Below, piece after piece: positions 1-7,187 of a DNA stretch of 14,071 bases (its first letter is position 1; every line of letters begins with the position of its first letter). The DNA is taken from NCBI GenBank assembly GCA_045642545.1, contig JAZUJB010000033.1, positions 1 through 14,071 on the forward strand, given 5' to 3'. A program made the position numbers and the translations under genes. This DNA comes from F23-B02 sp045642545. GTDB taxonomy: Bacteria > Bacillota > Clostridia > Oscillospirales > Oscillospiraceae. The notes under the pieces were generated by a model, which saw nothing but the letters and a program-made list of their open reading frames with translations, ran no database searches and had not been told where the DNA came from.

Positions 1-1
1 T

Positions 2-97
2 GCAGTTCTGATTAATCCGCATATTTTATATGTAGTTGCAGCAATTGCGGTGCTTTATTTAGCGTATGTTATAATTGAAAAAGAATTGGACAAATAA
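2..97 (+). CDS. C-terminal end of a membrane protein (partial)
   Basis: An open frame enters from the left edge and stops at a TAA at 95-97, giving 31 residues. The tail is one strongly hydrophobic stretch (ILYVVAAIAVLYLAYVII) followed by the charged end EKELDK, which looks like a final transmembrane helix with a short cytoplasmic tail. It is followed immediately by a hairpin with a T-tract, which supports a real gene end. The family cannot be named from so little sequence. Confidence 0.55.
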   Translation, partial: AVLINPHILYVVAAIAVLYLAYVIIEKELDK

Positions 98-127
98 AAA
101 AGAGAGGCAAAGCCTCGCTTTTTTATT
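96..127. terminator. Bidirectional Rho-independent terminator
   Basis: A short perfect stem, GAGGC at 104-108 and GCCTC at 112-116 with loop AAA, is flanked by an A-run on the left and a T-run on the right. It can stop transcription on both strands. It separates the partial membrane gene from the convergent minus-strand operon, whose last stop codon (123-125) lies inside the T-run. Confidence 0.8.
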
Positions 128-632
128 TGAATCTCAAATCATATATTCTTTCGGTTTTGCTGTCCTTCCAAAGAAGCAGGAATGCGGAAAAGCCGCTTTG
201 CTTTTGAACAGTTTTTATTAGCGTCCACTCGGAATTATCGCTAAGGTGATAATACTCAAGCAATCTACATTTATGGCTGCGTATTACCTCCCTTATCATA
301 ACCTGCTGCCCGATAAGATTGCAGACAAGGCTTATAAAGTCTGCTTTGAATTCATCGATAGGTGAGCGGTCCGAAAAGCCGATGTATTCCGCGTTGCCGT
401 CTATGAACACAAAAACCTCAAAGCAATCGGCATTGTTGGTTTCGCTGCCCATAAGCATAAGGGACAGACTGTCAACGGTGTCAAAAACTATTTCGTAAAA
501 TGCACCGCTATTCTCGCGCAGCTCGGCGCTGACTCCATCAAGGCGGCTGCATATTCTTTTGTATATATCCTCAGCAAAGCAGCGCAGGCTTTCGCTCTGC
601 TGCATGGCGAGGGCTTCTTCGTTTTCTCTCAT
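123..632 (-). CDS. Hypothetical 169-residue protein, last gene of the apbE-recG operon
   Basis: I do not recognise this protein. It has no signal peptide and no clear transmembrane helix. It is acidic in its first half, with a probable helical N-terminus (about residues 1-40) and an alternating hydrophobic C-terminal half that could form beta strands (FSAFLLLW near the end). It starts 21 bases after the recG stop with no terminator between, so it is probably co-transcribed with recG. The start is uncertain: the ATG at 630-632 has no good ribosome binding site, and an in-frame ATG at 603-605 (Met10) is an alternative. An in-frame TAA lies just upstream of the first ATG. The stop codon falls inside the bidirectional terminator. 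Confidence 0.65.
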   Translation of the reverse strand: MRENEEALAMQQSESLRCFAEDIYKRICSRLDGVSAELRENSGAFYEIVFDTVDSLSLMLMGSETNNADCFEVFVFIDGNAEYIGFSDRSPIDEFKADFISLVCNLIGQQVMIREVIRSHKCRLLEYYHLSDNSEWTLIKTVQKQSGFSAFLLLWKDSKTERIYDLRFK

Positions 633-653
633 GGCAAATAAGTTTACATAATA

Positions 654-2708
654 TTAATTAAGCGTATCCGTGTTCAACTCAAAAAGCTTGTTGACGGCAT
701 CCTTAAGACGGGCATGCTCGGGCAGGCTGAGCTCGGGGTCTGCGCTCAGCAGCTCCTGCGCTGCGGTCTGAGCCGTCTGCAGAACATTCATATCCGAGCA
801 CAAATCGGCAATGTGCATTGACGGCAGGCCGTGCTGCCTTGAGCCGAAGAAATCACCGGGACCGCGCAGCTTGAGGTCCTCTTCGGAAATCTTGAATCCG
901 TCATTGGTCTGAGTCATAACCTTTAGCCTTGCTTCGGAAACCTCGTTGTCGGTATCCGACACAAGCACGCAATAGCTTTTATGCTTTCCTCGACCTACTC
1001 GACCTCGTAGCTGGTGCAGCTGACTAAGTCCGAAGCGGTCAGCATTTTCGATAATCATAAGTGCCGCATTGGGAACATCAACGCCGACCTCAATAACGGT
1101 TGTAGAAACGAGTATATCGATATCACCCGCAACAAAGGTTGACATAATATCATTCTTCTGCTTGGGCTTGAGCTTGCCGTGAACACAGGCAACCTTGAGG
1201 TCGGGGAAGTACTTCTGCAGCTCGGCTGCGTGCTCCTCGGCGGATTTCATGTTCTGCGGCAGTTCTTCGTTTTCCTCAATCATCGGGCAGACTACAAATA
1301 CCTGCCGTCCCTCGGATACAAGCTTTCTTATAAATCCGTTAAGGCGTACACGATAGCTTTCTGTAACGGCAAAGGTATCAACCTTCTGTCTGCCGGGAGG
1401 CAGCTCATCAATAACCGAGATGTCGAGGTCGCCGTAAATAATCAGCGCAAGTGTGCGGGGAATGGGTGTTGCGGACATAACGAGCACATGCGGCTTATCG
1501 CCTTTAGATATAAGCGATGAGCGCTGATTTACGCCGAAGCGGTGCTGCTCGTCGGTAACGACAAGTCCGAGCTTAGAATACTCAACATCTTCGGAAAACA
1601 GCGCGTGTGTGCCGATTACAAGGTCAAGCTGACCGGCTTTAAGCGATGCCTTAACCTCGCGCTTCTGCTTTGCGGTCATTGAGCCCGTAAGCTTGCCGAT
1701 ACGCATGCCGAAGCCGCCTAAAATATCCTGCAGGGTGTCAAAATGCTGTTCGGCAAGGATTTCGGTCGGTGCCATAAATGCGCTTGCAAGACCGTTTTTC
1801 CATGTGTACCAGATAAGTGCCGCAGCAACGAGAGTCTTGCCGCTGCCGACATCACCCTGCACGAGTCTGTTCATGGCCTTGCCCGACTGCATATCACAAA
1901 GCGCATCATTTACGGCGCGTTGCTGCGCACCGGTCGGAGAAAAGGGGAGAGTTGACCAAAATTCATTGAGATTAATCGGCTCAAGCTTCAGGCCGTCGGC
2001 CTTAGCGTGACTGCCCTTCATTTTGCCAAGAGCGCAGGCAAGCAGGAAAAGCTCCTCGAATATCAGCCTGCGTCGCGCAAGCTCCAAAGCTGTAAAATCA
2101 GCAGGGAAGTGAATGTTCTCATAAGCATATGAGGTTTCCGCAAGTCTGTATTTCTCGCGCAAGGCTTCGGGCAAAACCTCGGGAAGCTCGGGACCGCAGG
2201 CATCAAGCGCCTGACGCACTGCGCTCATAACGAGCTTCTGCGAAAGCCCCGTTGTGAGTCTGTATACGGGAACAATTCTGCCGGTAACTCCGCCGGGAGC
2301 GTTTTCAGGCTCGTGCACGGGATTTGCCATTGTGCGCTTTGCACCGATTCCGATAATCTTGCCGTAGAAGTTATAGCATTCACCGCGATGTATCTGATCC
2401 TTTATGTACGGCTGATTGAAATATGTTATGTCAACCGAGCCGCTTTCATCAACCGCACGGAATTTCACAAGCTCCATTCCGCGGCGTATACGAACAAGTC
2501 TCGGAGTATCGGCAACGAGCGCTTGAATGCAGGCGGTTTCGCCGTCGCAGGTGAGCGCAATGGGCTTAAACTGCGTTCTGTCCTCGTATTTTCTGGGGAA
2601 AAAAGAAACAAGGTCATAGACAGTAAAGACGCCGAGCTTATTAAGAAGCTGCGCCTTTTTTTCGCCTATGCCCTTGCAGTATCTGACATCAGTGTCCAAG
2701 TATGCCAT
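654..2708 (-). CDS. recG: ATP-dependent DNA helicase RecG
   Basis: RecG is a superfamily 2 double-stranded DNA translocase that remodels stalled forks and Holliday junctions in recombinational repair. The 684 residues match the usual family length. In order: an N-terminal segment with a helix-hairpin-like CKGIGEKKAQ (about 11-20), an OB-fold wedge domain (about 55-150), then the helicase core with Walker A GDVGSGKT at 285-292, DEQH at 386-389, SATPIPRT at 412-419 and motif VI QLRGRVGRG at 566-574. The C-terminal RecG signature GPGDFFGSRQHGLP is at 616-629. No core motif is missing. The start ATG at 2706-2708 has GAGG ten bases upstream and overlaps the end of the glycosylase gene by 20 bases, so translational coupling is likely. 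A repair helicase beside a base-excision glycosylase makes functional sense. Confidence 0.98.
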   Translation of the reverse strand: MAYLDTDVRYCKGIGEKKAQLLNKLGVFTVYDLVSFFPRKYEDRTQFKPIALTCDGETACIQALVADTPRLVRIRRGMELVKFRAVDESGSVDITYFNQPYIKDQIHRGECYNFYGKIIGIGAKRTMANPVHEPENAPGGVTGRIVPVYRLTTGLSQKLVMSAVRQALDACGPELPEVLPEALREKYRLAETSYAYENIHFPADFTALELARRRLIFEELFLLACALGKMKGSHAKADGLKLEPINLNEFWSTLPFSPTGAQQRAVNDALCDMQSGKAMNRLVQGDVGSGKTLVAAALIWYTWKNGLASAFMAPTEILAEQHFDTLQDILGGFGMRIGKLTGSMTAKQKREVKASLKAGQLDLVIGTHALFSEDVEYSKLGLVVTDEQHRFGVNQRSSLISKGDKPHVLVMSATPIPRTLALIIYGDLDISVIDELPPGRQKVDTFAVTESYRVRLNGFIRKLVSEGRQVFVVCPMIEENEELPQNMKSAEEHAAELQKYFPDLKVACVHGKLKPKQKNDIMSTFVAGDIDILVSTTVIEVGVDVPNAALMIIENADRFGLSQLHQLRGRVGRGKHKSYCVLVSDTDNEVSEARLKVMTQTNDGFKISEEDLKLRGPGDFFGSRQHGLPSMHIADLCSDMNVLQTAQTAAQELLSADPELSLPEHARLKDAVNKLFELNTDTLN

Positions 2709-3207
2709 TAAGCTTATACCTCAGAAGTGCTTCGCGGTCGCGTTCCTCGGCATAGCCGATTCCGACACGCTTGTCAAGTGTTATGTTAACTTCTGCGCCG
2801 TCATCCTCAAGCCATAGCTCCTCACAGTCGAGAATATCTCTGCCGTTGAAGCTGCCGTCGATTTTAAGCGCTTTAGTCAGTTTTGCCGGCCCCTCGGCAT
2901 TAACGCAGCAGCGAATCAGAACTGCCTGCGGGTCACCCTCGGTACCGGAAACTATATTCATCAGCCAATGCATTCCGTAGCAGAGATAGACATAGATTGT
3001 GCCGCCGTCGCGCCATAGAATTTCGGCGCGCTTTGTCTTACCCTTGTGGGCGTGGCAGGCTGTATCCTCAACGCCGCAATATGCCTCTGTTTCACTTATG
3101 CGCATACGCACAACGCTGCCGTCGGGAAGTCTGTGCGCGATAAGCTTACCGATAAGCTGCGGTGCAAGCTTGGTGGCATCCTGCCTGAAAAACTCTCTGC
3201 TTAACAT
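2689..3207 (-). CDS. DNA-3-methyladenine glycosylase (AAG/MPG family)
   Basis: This enzyme removes alkylated purines such as 3-methyladenine from DNA, starting base-excision repair. The 172 residues belong to the AAG/MPG fold, not the AlkA or Tag families. The signature ETEAYCGVEDTACH sits at 39-52. By alignment with the human enzyme, Glu41 corresponds to catalytic Glu125, Tyr43 to the intercalating-side Tyr127, His52 to His136 and Asn84 (in YGMHWLMNIV) to Asn169. The core TIYVYLCYGMHWLMN (70-84) and a proper C-terminal LLRYKLNG are present. It is somewhat shorter than many bacterial members (about 190-200 residues), mostly by compact loops rather than truncation. AAGG precedes the start ATG (3205-3207) by about ten bases. 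It lies 12 bases after apbE and overlaps recG. Confidence 0.93.
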   Translation of the reverse strand: MLSREFFRQDATKLAPQLIGKLIAHRLPDGSVVRMRISETEAYCGVEDTACHAHKGKTKRAEILWRDGGTIYVYLCYGMHWLMNIVSGTEGDPQAVLIRCCVNAEGPAKLTKALKIDGSFNGRDILDCEELWLEDDGAEVNITLDKRVGIGYAEERDREALLRYKLNGILGH

Positions 3208-3219
3208 ATTATGTAAACC

Positions 3220-4269
3220 TTACTCTACTATCTTCTTGGTGTAATCCTGTGTGTTTGTAAGAGTGAATACCTCAACAAGACCGTTTGTGCAGATAACTCT
3301 GTTGTCCTTGGTGACGAGAACCATATCAAAGCCGCCGTTGTCACGCCAGTACTGAATTGCTGCACTTTCGCCGAGCACATACATGGCGGTGGACAGACAG
3401 TCGGCAAGCGTTCCGTCCTCGCAGATTATCGTTACGGAAAGAAGACTGTTATCAGCGGGCTTGCCGGTCTTGGGGTCAATCAGGTGGTGGTACTTAACGC
3501 CGTCATCGCCAATGAAGAAGCGCTGGTAGTTGCCGCTTGTAACAACAGCGGTTTCGCCCACGCTGAGAGTGCCGAGATACGAGCCGGTGTCATTCGGGTC
3601 TTCAACGGCAACGGTCCATTTTGAGCCGTCGGGCTTGAGACCGAGAGTCTGAACATTTCCGCCGAGGGAAACTATTCCGCTCTCAACGCCTGCCTTGCGC
3701 ATTGCGTCGATTGCACTGTCAGCTGCGCAGCCCTTTGCTGATGCGCCGAAGCTGATTTTCATTCCCGCGGGGAGCGTAACAGAGTAGTTGGTTTCGCCGG
3801 AAAACTCGGTTATGCTTGCCTTTGAGAAGCCGACATTTTCGAGCAACTTATCAATTTCCTCGTCCGCAGGAATTCTTCCGGAGCCCTCCTTGAACTCGCC
3901 CCATGCGAGATAGAGGGGGTAGACGGACAAATCCAAAGCACCGCCCGTGCTGTTGCATATGGAGAGAGCCTTGCTGAGCATATCGGCAACCTGCGGGGGC
4001 ACAATTACATTTTCACCGTTTGCGGAGTTAATCTGACCGGTGTAGCTGCTTTCAACATCGGGATTGAGGCTTGCGTCAAGCGAGGTGATAACTCCGGTAG
4101 CGGCGTTAAGTCCGGTTTCCGCGTTTTTTCCGTATGCGGTAAGCGTCATAACGGTGTCCATAGCGAATATCTGCTTTTGCAGCTGCTTATCACCGCAGCC
4201 GCTGAGAGGCAGCACCATGGCAAGACATATAATTAATGCAATTATCTTTCTGTTTACAGTCTTCTTCAT
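3220..4269 (-). CDS. apbE: FAD:protein FMN transferase, lipoprotein (ApbE family)
   Basis: ApbE enzymes cleave FAD and attach FMN covalently to a Thr/Ser of target proteins such as Rnf/Nqr subunits and FMN-binding lipoproteins. The 349 residues begin with a lipoprotein signal peptide and lipobox LSGC (Cys25 lipidated), so it acts on the outer face of the membrane. Family motifs: MDTVMT at 37-42, ASAKGCAAD about 178-186, LGGN (usually LGGD), GVKYHHLIDPKTGKPA, and DCLSTA, whose Asp and Thr supply the metal site. Oddities: the usual Asp-Leu-Gly before the AKG motif is Ser-Phe-Gly, and the AKGYA tyrosine is Cys. The metal residues look intact, so activity is likely but not assured. AAAGGA lies about 11 bases before the ATG. 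No flavinylation substrate is visible here. It is the first gene of the operon leading to recG. Confidence 0.92.
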   Translation of the reverse strand: MKKTVNRKIIALIICLAMVLPLSGCGDKQLQKQIFAMDTVMTLTAYGKNAETGLNAATGVITSLDASLNPDVESSYTGQINSANGENVIVPPQVADMLSKALSICNSTGGALDLSVYPLYLAWGEFKEGSGRIPADEEIDKLLENVGFSKASITEFSGETNYSVTLPAGMKISFGASAKGCAADSAIDAMRKAGVESGIVSLGGNVQTLGLKPDGSKWTVAVEDPNDTGSYLGTLSVGETAVVTSGNYQRFFIGDDGVKYHHLIDPKTGKPADNSLLSVTIICEDGTLADCLSTAMYVLGESAAIQYWRDNGGFDMVLVTKDNRVICTNGLVEVFTLTNTQDYTKKIVE

Positions 4270-4299
4270 TTATCCCAATCCTTTTCGGGCAGAAAATAT

Positions 4300-4305
4300 A
4301 TTATA
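4300..4305 (-). promoter_or_regulatory. Possible -10 element for the apbE-recG operon
   Basis: On the minus strand this reads TATAAT inside an AT-rich stretch, placing a start site about 24 bases before the apbE ATG. No good -35 hexamer is seen 16-18 bases upstream, only a T-run, so the call is tentative. Confidence 0.35.
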
Positions 4306-4408
4306 GTATATCATAAACATTAAAAAAATGAAACCGTAAAATTATGCTGAAAGCAGGAAAAACACTATAACTATTTGTAAACGATAATATAGACCACAAC
4401 ATATTGAC

Positions 4409-4415
4409 TTCGACA
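4409..4415 (-). promoter_or_regulatory. Spo0A box (distal) upstream of the NlpC/P60 gene
   Basis: Plus strand reads TTCGACA, which is TGTCGAA on the minus strand and an exact match to the core Spo0A-binding heptamer. It lies about 99 bases before the predicted transcription start of the gene at 4549, and 40 bases from the second identical heptamer. Binding is inferred from the match only. Confidence 0.5.
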
Positions 4416-4428
4416 ATTCAGCCGTCTA

Positions 4429-4445
4429 TTTACAGAATATTTACA
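4429..4445 (-). promoter_or_regulatory. WalR-type direct repeat (TGTAAA-N5-TGTAAA)
   Basis: On the minus strand this reads TGTAAA, five bases (TATTC), then TGTAAA. It fits the WalR/YycF consensus TGTWAH-N5-TGTWAH with no mismatch. WalRK is the essential Firmicutes regulator of cell-wall hydrolases, and the next gene downstream is a secreted SH3b-NlpC/P60 hydrolase, the kind of target expected. The site sits between the two Spo0A-type heptamers. Its centre is about 74 bases upstream of the predicted start site. Confidence 0.5.
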
Positions 4446-4448
4446 GCA

Positions 4449-4455
4449 TTCGACA
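4449..4455 (-). promoter_or_regulatory. Spo0A box (proximal) upstream of the NlpC/P60 gene
   Basis: A second exact TTCGACA (TGTCGAA on the minus strand), centred about 59 bases before the predicted start site and four helical turns from the distal copy. The same-face spacing favours cooperative binding by one protein. Confidence 0.55.
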
Positions 4456-4475
4456 GCGGCAACCAAGCTGTAATG

Positions 4476-4504
4476 TTGACATAATGTATGGTTCATGTTA
4501 CAAT
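4476..4504 (+). promoter_or_regulatory. SigA promoter of the SH3b-NlpC/P60 gene
   Basis: A consensus -35 TTGACA (4476-4481), a 17-base spacer and TACAAT (4499-4504, 5 of 6) predict a start near 4511 and a 38-base leader. A second TATAAT at 4528-4533, 17 bases after TTGTGC, is too close to the ribosome binding site to be the main promoter. Confidence 0.75.
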
Positions 4505-4548
4505 TTGTGCATTGAAATTACTCGTTGTATAATCACGGAGAATGTAAC

Positions 4549-6045
4549 ATGAAGAAGAAACTCATAAGCATATTCATTCTGGCGGCGATGCTCGCTACGA
4601 TGTTTGTGCTTCCCGCAAGCGCTGACAAAACACTGGGAGCAAGCACAACCACCTCGCTGAATATGCGCAAAAGCGCAAGCACAAGCTCAGCGATAATGAC
4701 AACAATGCCGAAGGGCACAGAGGTAATCGTGCTTTCAACTGAAAAAAGCTGGAGCAAGATTATATACAATAATCAGATTGGCTATGCATATAGCAGCTAC
4801 CTTACGGCTGATAAGGATGTAAGCGGTAAATTCGGTACCGGCACAATCAGCGGCACGGATGTCCGTATGCGCAAGGGTGCGGGAACAAGCTACTCCATAA
4901 TCGGCACATACGGCAAGGGCACAAAAATGACCGTAACCGGCGCAAGCGGCAACTGGTACAAGGTAAGCTACAACAGCACAACCGGCTATGTCTGCGCTGA
5001 CTATATGACGATTTCCGTATCATCAAGCAGCAGCTCAAGCTCAAGCAGCACAAGCACTACTACCAAGACCTATACCGGCAAGATTATCGGTACGGATGTC
5101 CGTATGAGAAGCGGCGCGGGTACAAGCTATTCAATACTCGGCACCTATTCAAGCGGCGTAACAATGACCGTATACAGCTCAACCAACGGCTGGTATAAGG
5201 TAAAATATGACGGCAAGACCGGCTATGTTTACGGAAGCTATATGCACATAACCCCGACAACTGCTTACAGCGAGAACAAGAACGGCACAATAACCGGAAG
5301 CGGCGTCAGAATGAGAATGGGCCCGTCAACGGATTTCTCGATAGTTACCGAGCTTAGCAAGGGCACATCCGTAAAAATCAGCGGCGAATACGCAAACTGG
5401 TATGAGGTCAGCGTAAACGGCAAATACGGCTATGTCTGCAAGGACTACCTTAAGATTTCCGCAGGACTTAATTCCGAGAACAGCGTCGGCACCGTAACAG
5501 GAAGCGCAGTCCGCATCAGAAAAGGTCCCGGAACAAGCTACGATATTGTAGGCTACTGCGATTCCGGCGCACAGGTAATAATCAGCGGTAAAAGCGGCAA
5601 CTGGTATGCAATTTCATATAACAACATTAACGGTTACATTTGTGCAGACTATGTAAGCACCGGCGCAAACAGCGACCTTGCAAATAGAATCATTGCAACT
5701 GCAAAGGAATATCTCGGCACACCGTATGTCTACGGCGGAGCATCTCCCGACGGCTTTGACTGCTCAGGCTTTGTTCACTACATATATGAGCAGTTCGGCT
5801 ACCATCTCGAGCGCGGCGCAACCAGTCAGTATAATACGAACGGCGTCAAGGTTGACAAGAGCAATCTTAAGCCCGCTGACCTGGTATTCTTCTCCGACAG
5901 CGTTGACCCCATCGGCCATGTCGGCATTTACATCGGCGACGGCCAGTTCATTCACGCCTCCTCGGGCAAGGGCTGTGTAACCATCAATAAGCTCGACGAT
6001 TATTACTACTGCGAGCACTACACCGCAGCAAAGCGCATAATATAG
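4549..6045 (+). CDS. Secreted cell-wall hydrolase: five SH3b repeats plus NlpC/P60 endopeptidase
   Basis: A predicted secreted D,L-endopeptidase that cuts peptide stems of peptidoglycan. The 498 residues start with a signal peptide cleaved after Ala-Ser-Ala at about 25. Five SH3b wall-binding repeats follow at about 27-86, 97-155, 176-235, 246-304 and 314-370, each around a VRMRKGAGTSY-like core and a GNWYKV / GYVCADY end. A ten-serine linker (158-167) separates repeats 2 and 3. The C-terminal NlpC/P60 domain (about 376-498) has catalytic Cys405 in DCSGF, His457 in GHVGIYIG and third-position His469 in FIHAS, so it looks active. I chose the ATG at 4549 because GGAG lies eight bases upstream; a TTG at 4525 would place that site inside the gene. 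A strong promoter with Spo0A- and WalR-type sites precedes it and a terminator follows. Confidence 0.95.
   Translation: MKKKLISIFILAAMLATMFVLPASADKTLGASTTTSLNMRKSASTSSAIMTTMPKGTEVIVLSTEKSWSKIIYNNQIGYAYSSYLTADKDVSGKFGTGTISGTDVRMRKGAGTSYSIIGTYGKGTKMTVTGASGNWYKVSYNSTTGYVCADYMTISVSSSSSSSSSSTSTTTKTYTGKIIGTDVRMRSGAGTSYSILGTYSSGVTMTVYSSTNGWYKVKYDGKTGYVYGSYMHITPTTAYSENKNGTITGSGVRMRMGPSTDFSIVTELSKGTSVKISGEYANWYEVSVNGKYGYVCKDYLKISAGLNSENSVGTVTGSAVRIRKGPGTSYDIVGYCDSGAQVIISGKSGNWYAISYNNINGYICADYVSTGANSDLANRIIATAKEYLGTPYVYGGASPDGFDCSGFVHYIYEQFGYHLERGATSQYNTNGVKVDKSNLKPADLVFFSDSVDPIGHVGIYIGDGQFIHASSGKGCVTINKLDDYYYCEHYTAAKRII
4627..5658 (+). repeat. Five tandem SH3b-encoding repeats
   Basis: The coding DNA for the five SH3b units repeats with a unit of roughly 200-240 bases. 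Units 2 and 3 share the DNA word GGTACGGATGTCCGTATG or a close copy of it near 4855 and 5092, suggesting fairly recent duplication or conversion. Units 1 and 4-5 are more diverged. Confidence 0.8.
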
Positions 6046-6058
6046 TTAAGTATAAATA

Positions 6059-6099
6059 AAGCAGTCTGTCACTTTGACAGACTGCTTTTTGTTTTTTTA
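6059..6099. terminator. Bidirectional Rho-independent terminator
   Basis: Perfect ten-base stem GCAGTCTGTC (6061-6070) and GACAGACTGC (6076-6085), extended by AA/TT, with loop ACTTT and a long T-rich tail. An A-rich left side makes it usable from the minus strand too. It ends the NlpC/P60 gene and the convergent zinc-ribbon gene. Confidence 0.92.
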
Positions 6100-7047
6100 G
6101 TTTAGGCTTACCATTTTGTGGCCTTTGGTTTCTTCTTTCATTTCCTTCAGAATTCCAAAGGTACCGAGCAGTGCAAACAGCAGACCCTGCAAAAGGTTTA
6201 CGGCTACTGAAGCGAGATACTCGCTGTCGGTTTCAAGCAGGTAAACAAGAGCGGGGATAATATCGCCGTAGCCAAGCTCGGGAATAAGACCGTCGCGAAT
6301 CGATGTGAAAAGTGCAAAGGCCTCACTGCCGAGAGTGCCGGCAATAACGCCGATGATGCACATAACAATTACGATTGCAATCTTGGCCTTTGTCTTTTTG
6401 CCGTGCAGCAGATTGTAGCCCTTGTTTGCCAGCCAGCCAATCAGCAGACCCAAAATTGCAGCCACATAGCCGGCATACATTACGAGAGCCCAGGGGATTG
6501 CACCGATGAGTGCACCGATAAGTGCGCCGAGAGCGCCGCTTGCGTACGAGCCGTTGTCCTCCTCAAGCGCCTGCTGATGTGCCTCTTTTGCTAAAGTGTC
6601 CTTGCTGCTTGCACAGGTTTCGTGCATATGATAGGCAACACCGTTTATGAGCTTCCAGCTGCCGTTGCCGGTGAATTCGCAGCCGCACTCAAAGCAACGG
6701 TCAGCGCCGAGCGCCTCGTGCTTTGCAAGGAGGGGGAAGAAGTAGTCGCAGAAGCTGCGGATTTTCTTCATAGTTCCGACAGTGTCGTGGAATTCAACGG
6801 TGATTGCTTCGTCTGTAATACGCATAAGACTTACGCGGAATTCCTTTTCGAGATTAACCTGATTGACATCGGTCAAAAACTCATTCAGCTTCTCTGTGTC
6901 GGAAAATTTTGTTGCAATAACAATAAGCTTGTAGCCGCTGCCCTCTGAGAGAGTTGCGGCAAAGCCGCGGAAATCACCGTAAGCCACGCCGCGCGCAACA
7001 TTCAGCGAATTTTCTTTGGCAAATTTCTTTAAAGCAGAACCAATCAT
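6097..7047 (-). CDS. Hypothetical multi-pass membrane protein with a zinc-ribbon-like module
   Basis: I do not recognise the family. The 316 residues divide into an N-terminal soluble part (about 1-112) with alternating strands and helices, a compact Cys/His module (Cys118, Cys121, Cys123, His140, His142, Cys145) that looks like a metal-binding ribbon, a charged linker, and four predicted membrane helices (about 171-188, 190-207, 221-244, 277-299). The first pair is glycine/alanine rich (GALGALIGALIGAIP). The tail is charged and probably cytoplasmic. GGAGG seven bases before the ATG (7045-7047) gives a secure start. It is monocistronic, with its own promoter just below the rubrerythrin terminator. 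A membrane-tethered metal-binding role is possible, but nothing in the neighbourhood points to a specific pathway. Confidence 0.85.
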   Translation of the reverse strand: MIGSALKKFAKENSLNVARGVAYGDFRGFAATLSEGSGYKLIVIATKFSDTEKLNEFLTDVNQVNLEKEFRVSLMRITDEAITVEFHDTVGTMKKIRSFCDYFFPLLAKHEALGADRCFECGCEFTGNGSWKLINGVAYHMHETCASSKDTLAKEAHQQALEEDNGSYASGALGALIGALIGAIPWALVMYAGYVAAILGLLIGWLANKGYNLLHGKKTKAKIAIVIVMCIIGVIAGTLGSEAFALFTSIRDGLIPELGYGDIIPALVYLLETDSEYLASVAVNLLQGLLFALLGTFGILKEMKEETKGHKMVSLN

Positions 7048-7075
7048 ACTTTACCTCCGGTATAATAATGATTAA

Positions 7076-7104
7076 AATCTATCATACAGGGAATAATATG
7101 TCAA
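7076..7104 (-). promoter_or_regulatory. Promoter of the zinc-ribbon membrane protein
   Basis: On the minus strand: TTGACA (7099-7104), 17 bases, TAGATT (7076-7081, 4 of 6). The start would be near 7069, leaving a leader of about 21 bases that contains the GGAGG site. It lies below the rubrerythrin terminator, so the gene is transcribed independently. Confidence 0.6.
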
Positions 7105-7134
7105 TAAAAGTAAATACATCTGAGTATTGCACAG

Positions 7135-7169
7135 AAAATAAAAAAGGGAAGCAGATTTCTGCTTCCCTT
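7135..7169 (-). terminator. Rho-independent terminator of perR-rbr
   Basis: Stem AAGGGAAGCAGA (7144-7155) and TCTGCTTCCCTT (7158-7169) with a two-base minimal loop. The A-run on its left side is a T-run on the minus strand. It lies about 20 bases after the rubrerythrin stop codon. Confidence 0.88.
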
Positions 7170-7187
7170 GAATTTTGAAGTTTATTA

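Noticed and set aside
4525..4548. Upstream TTG start for the NlpC/P60 gene
   Set aside because: It would place the GGAG ribosome binding site inside the coding region and put eight non-hydrophobic residues before a normal signal peptide.
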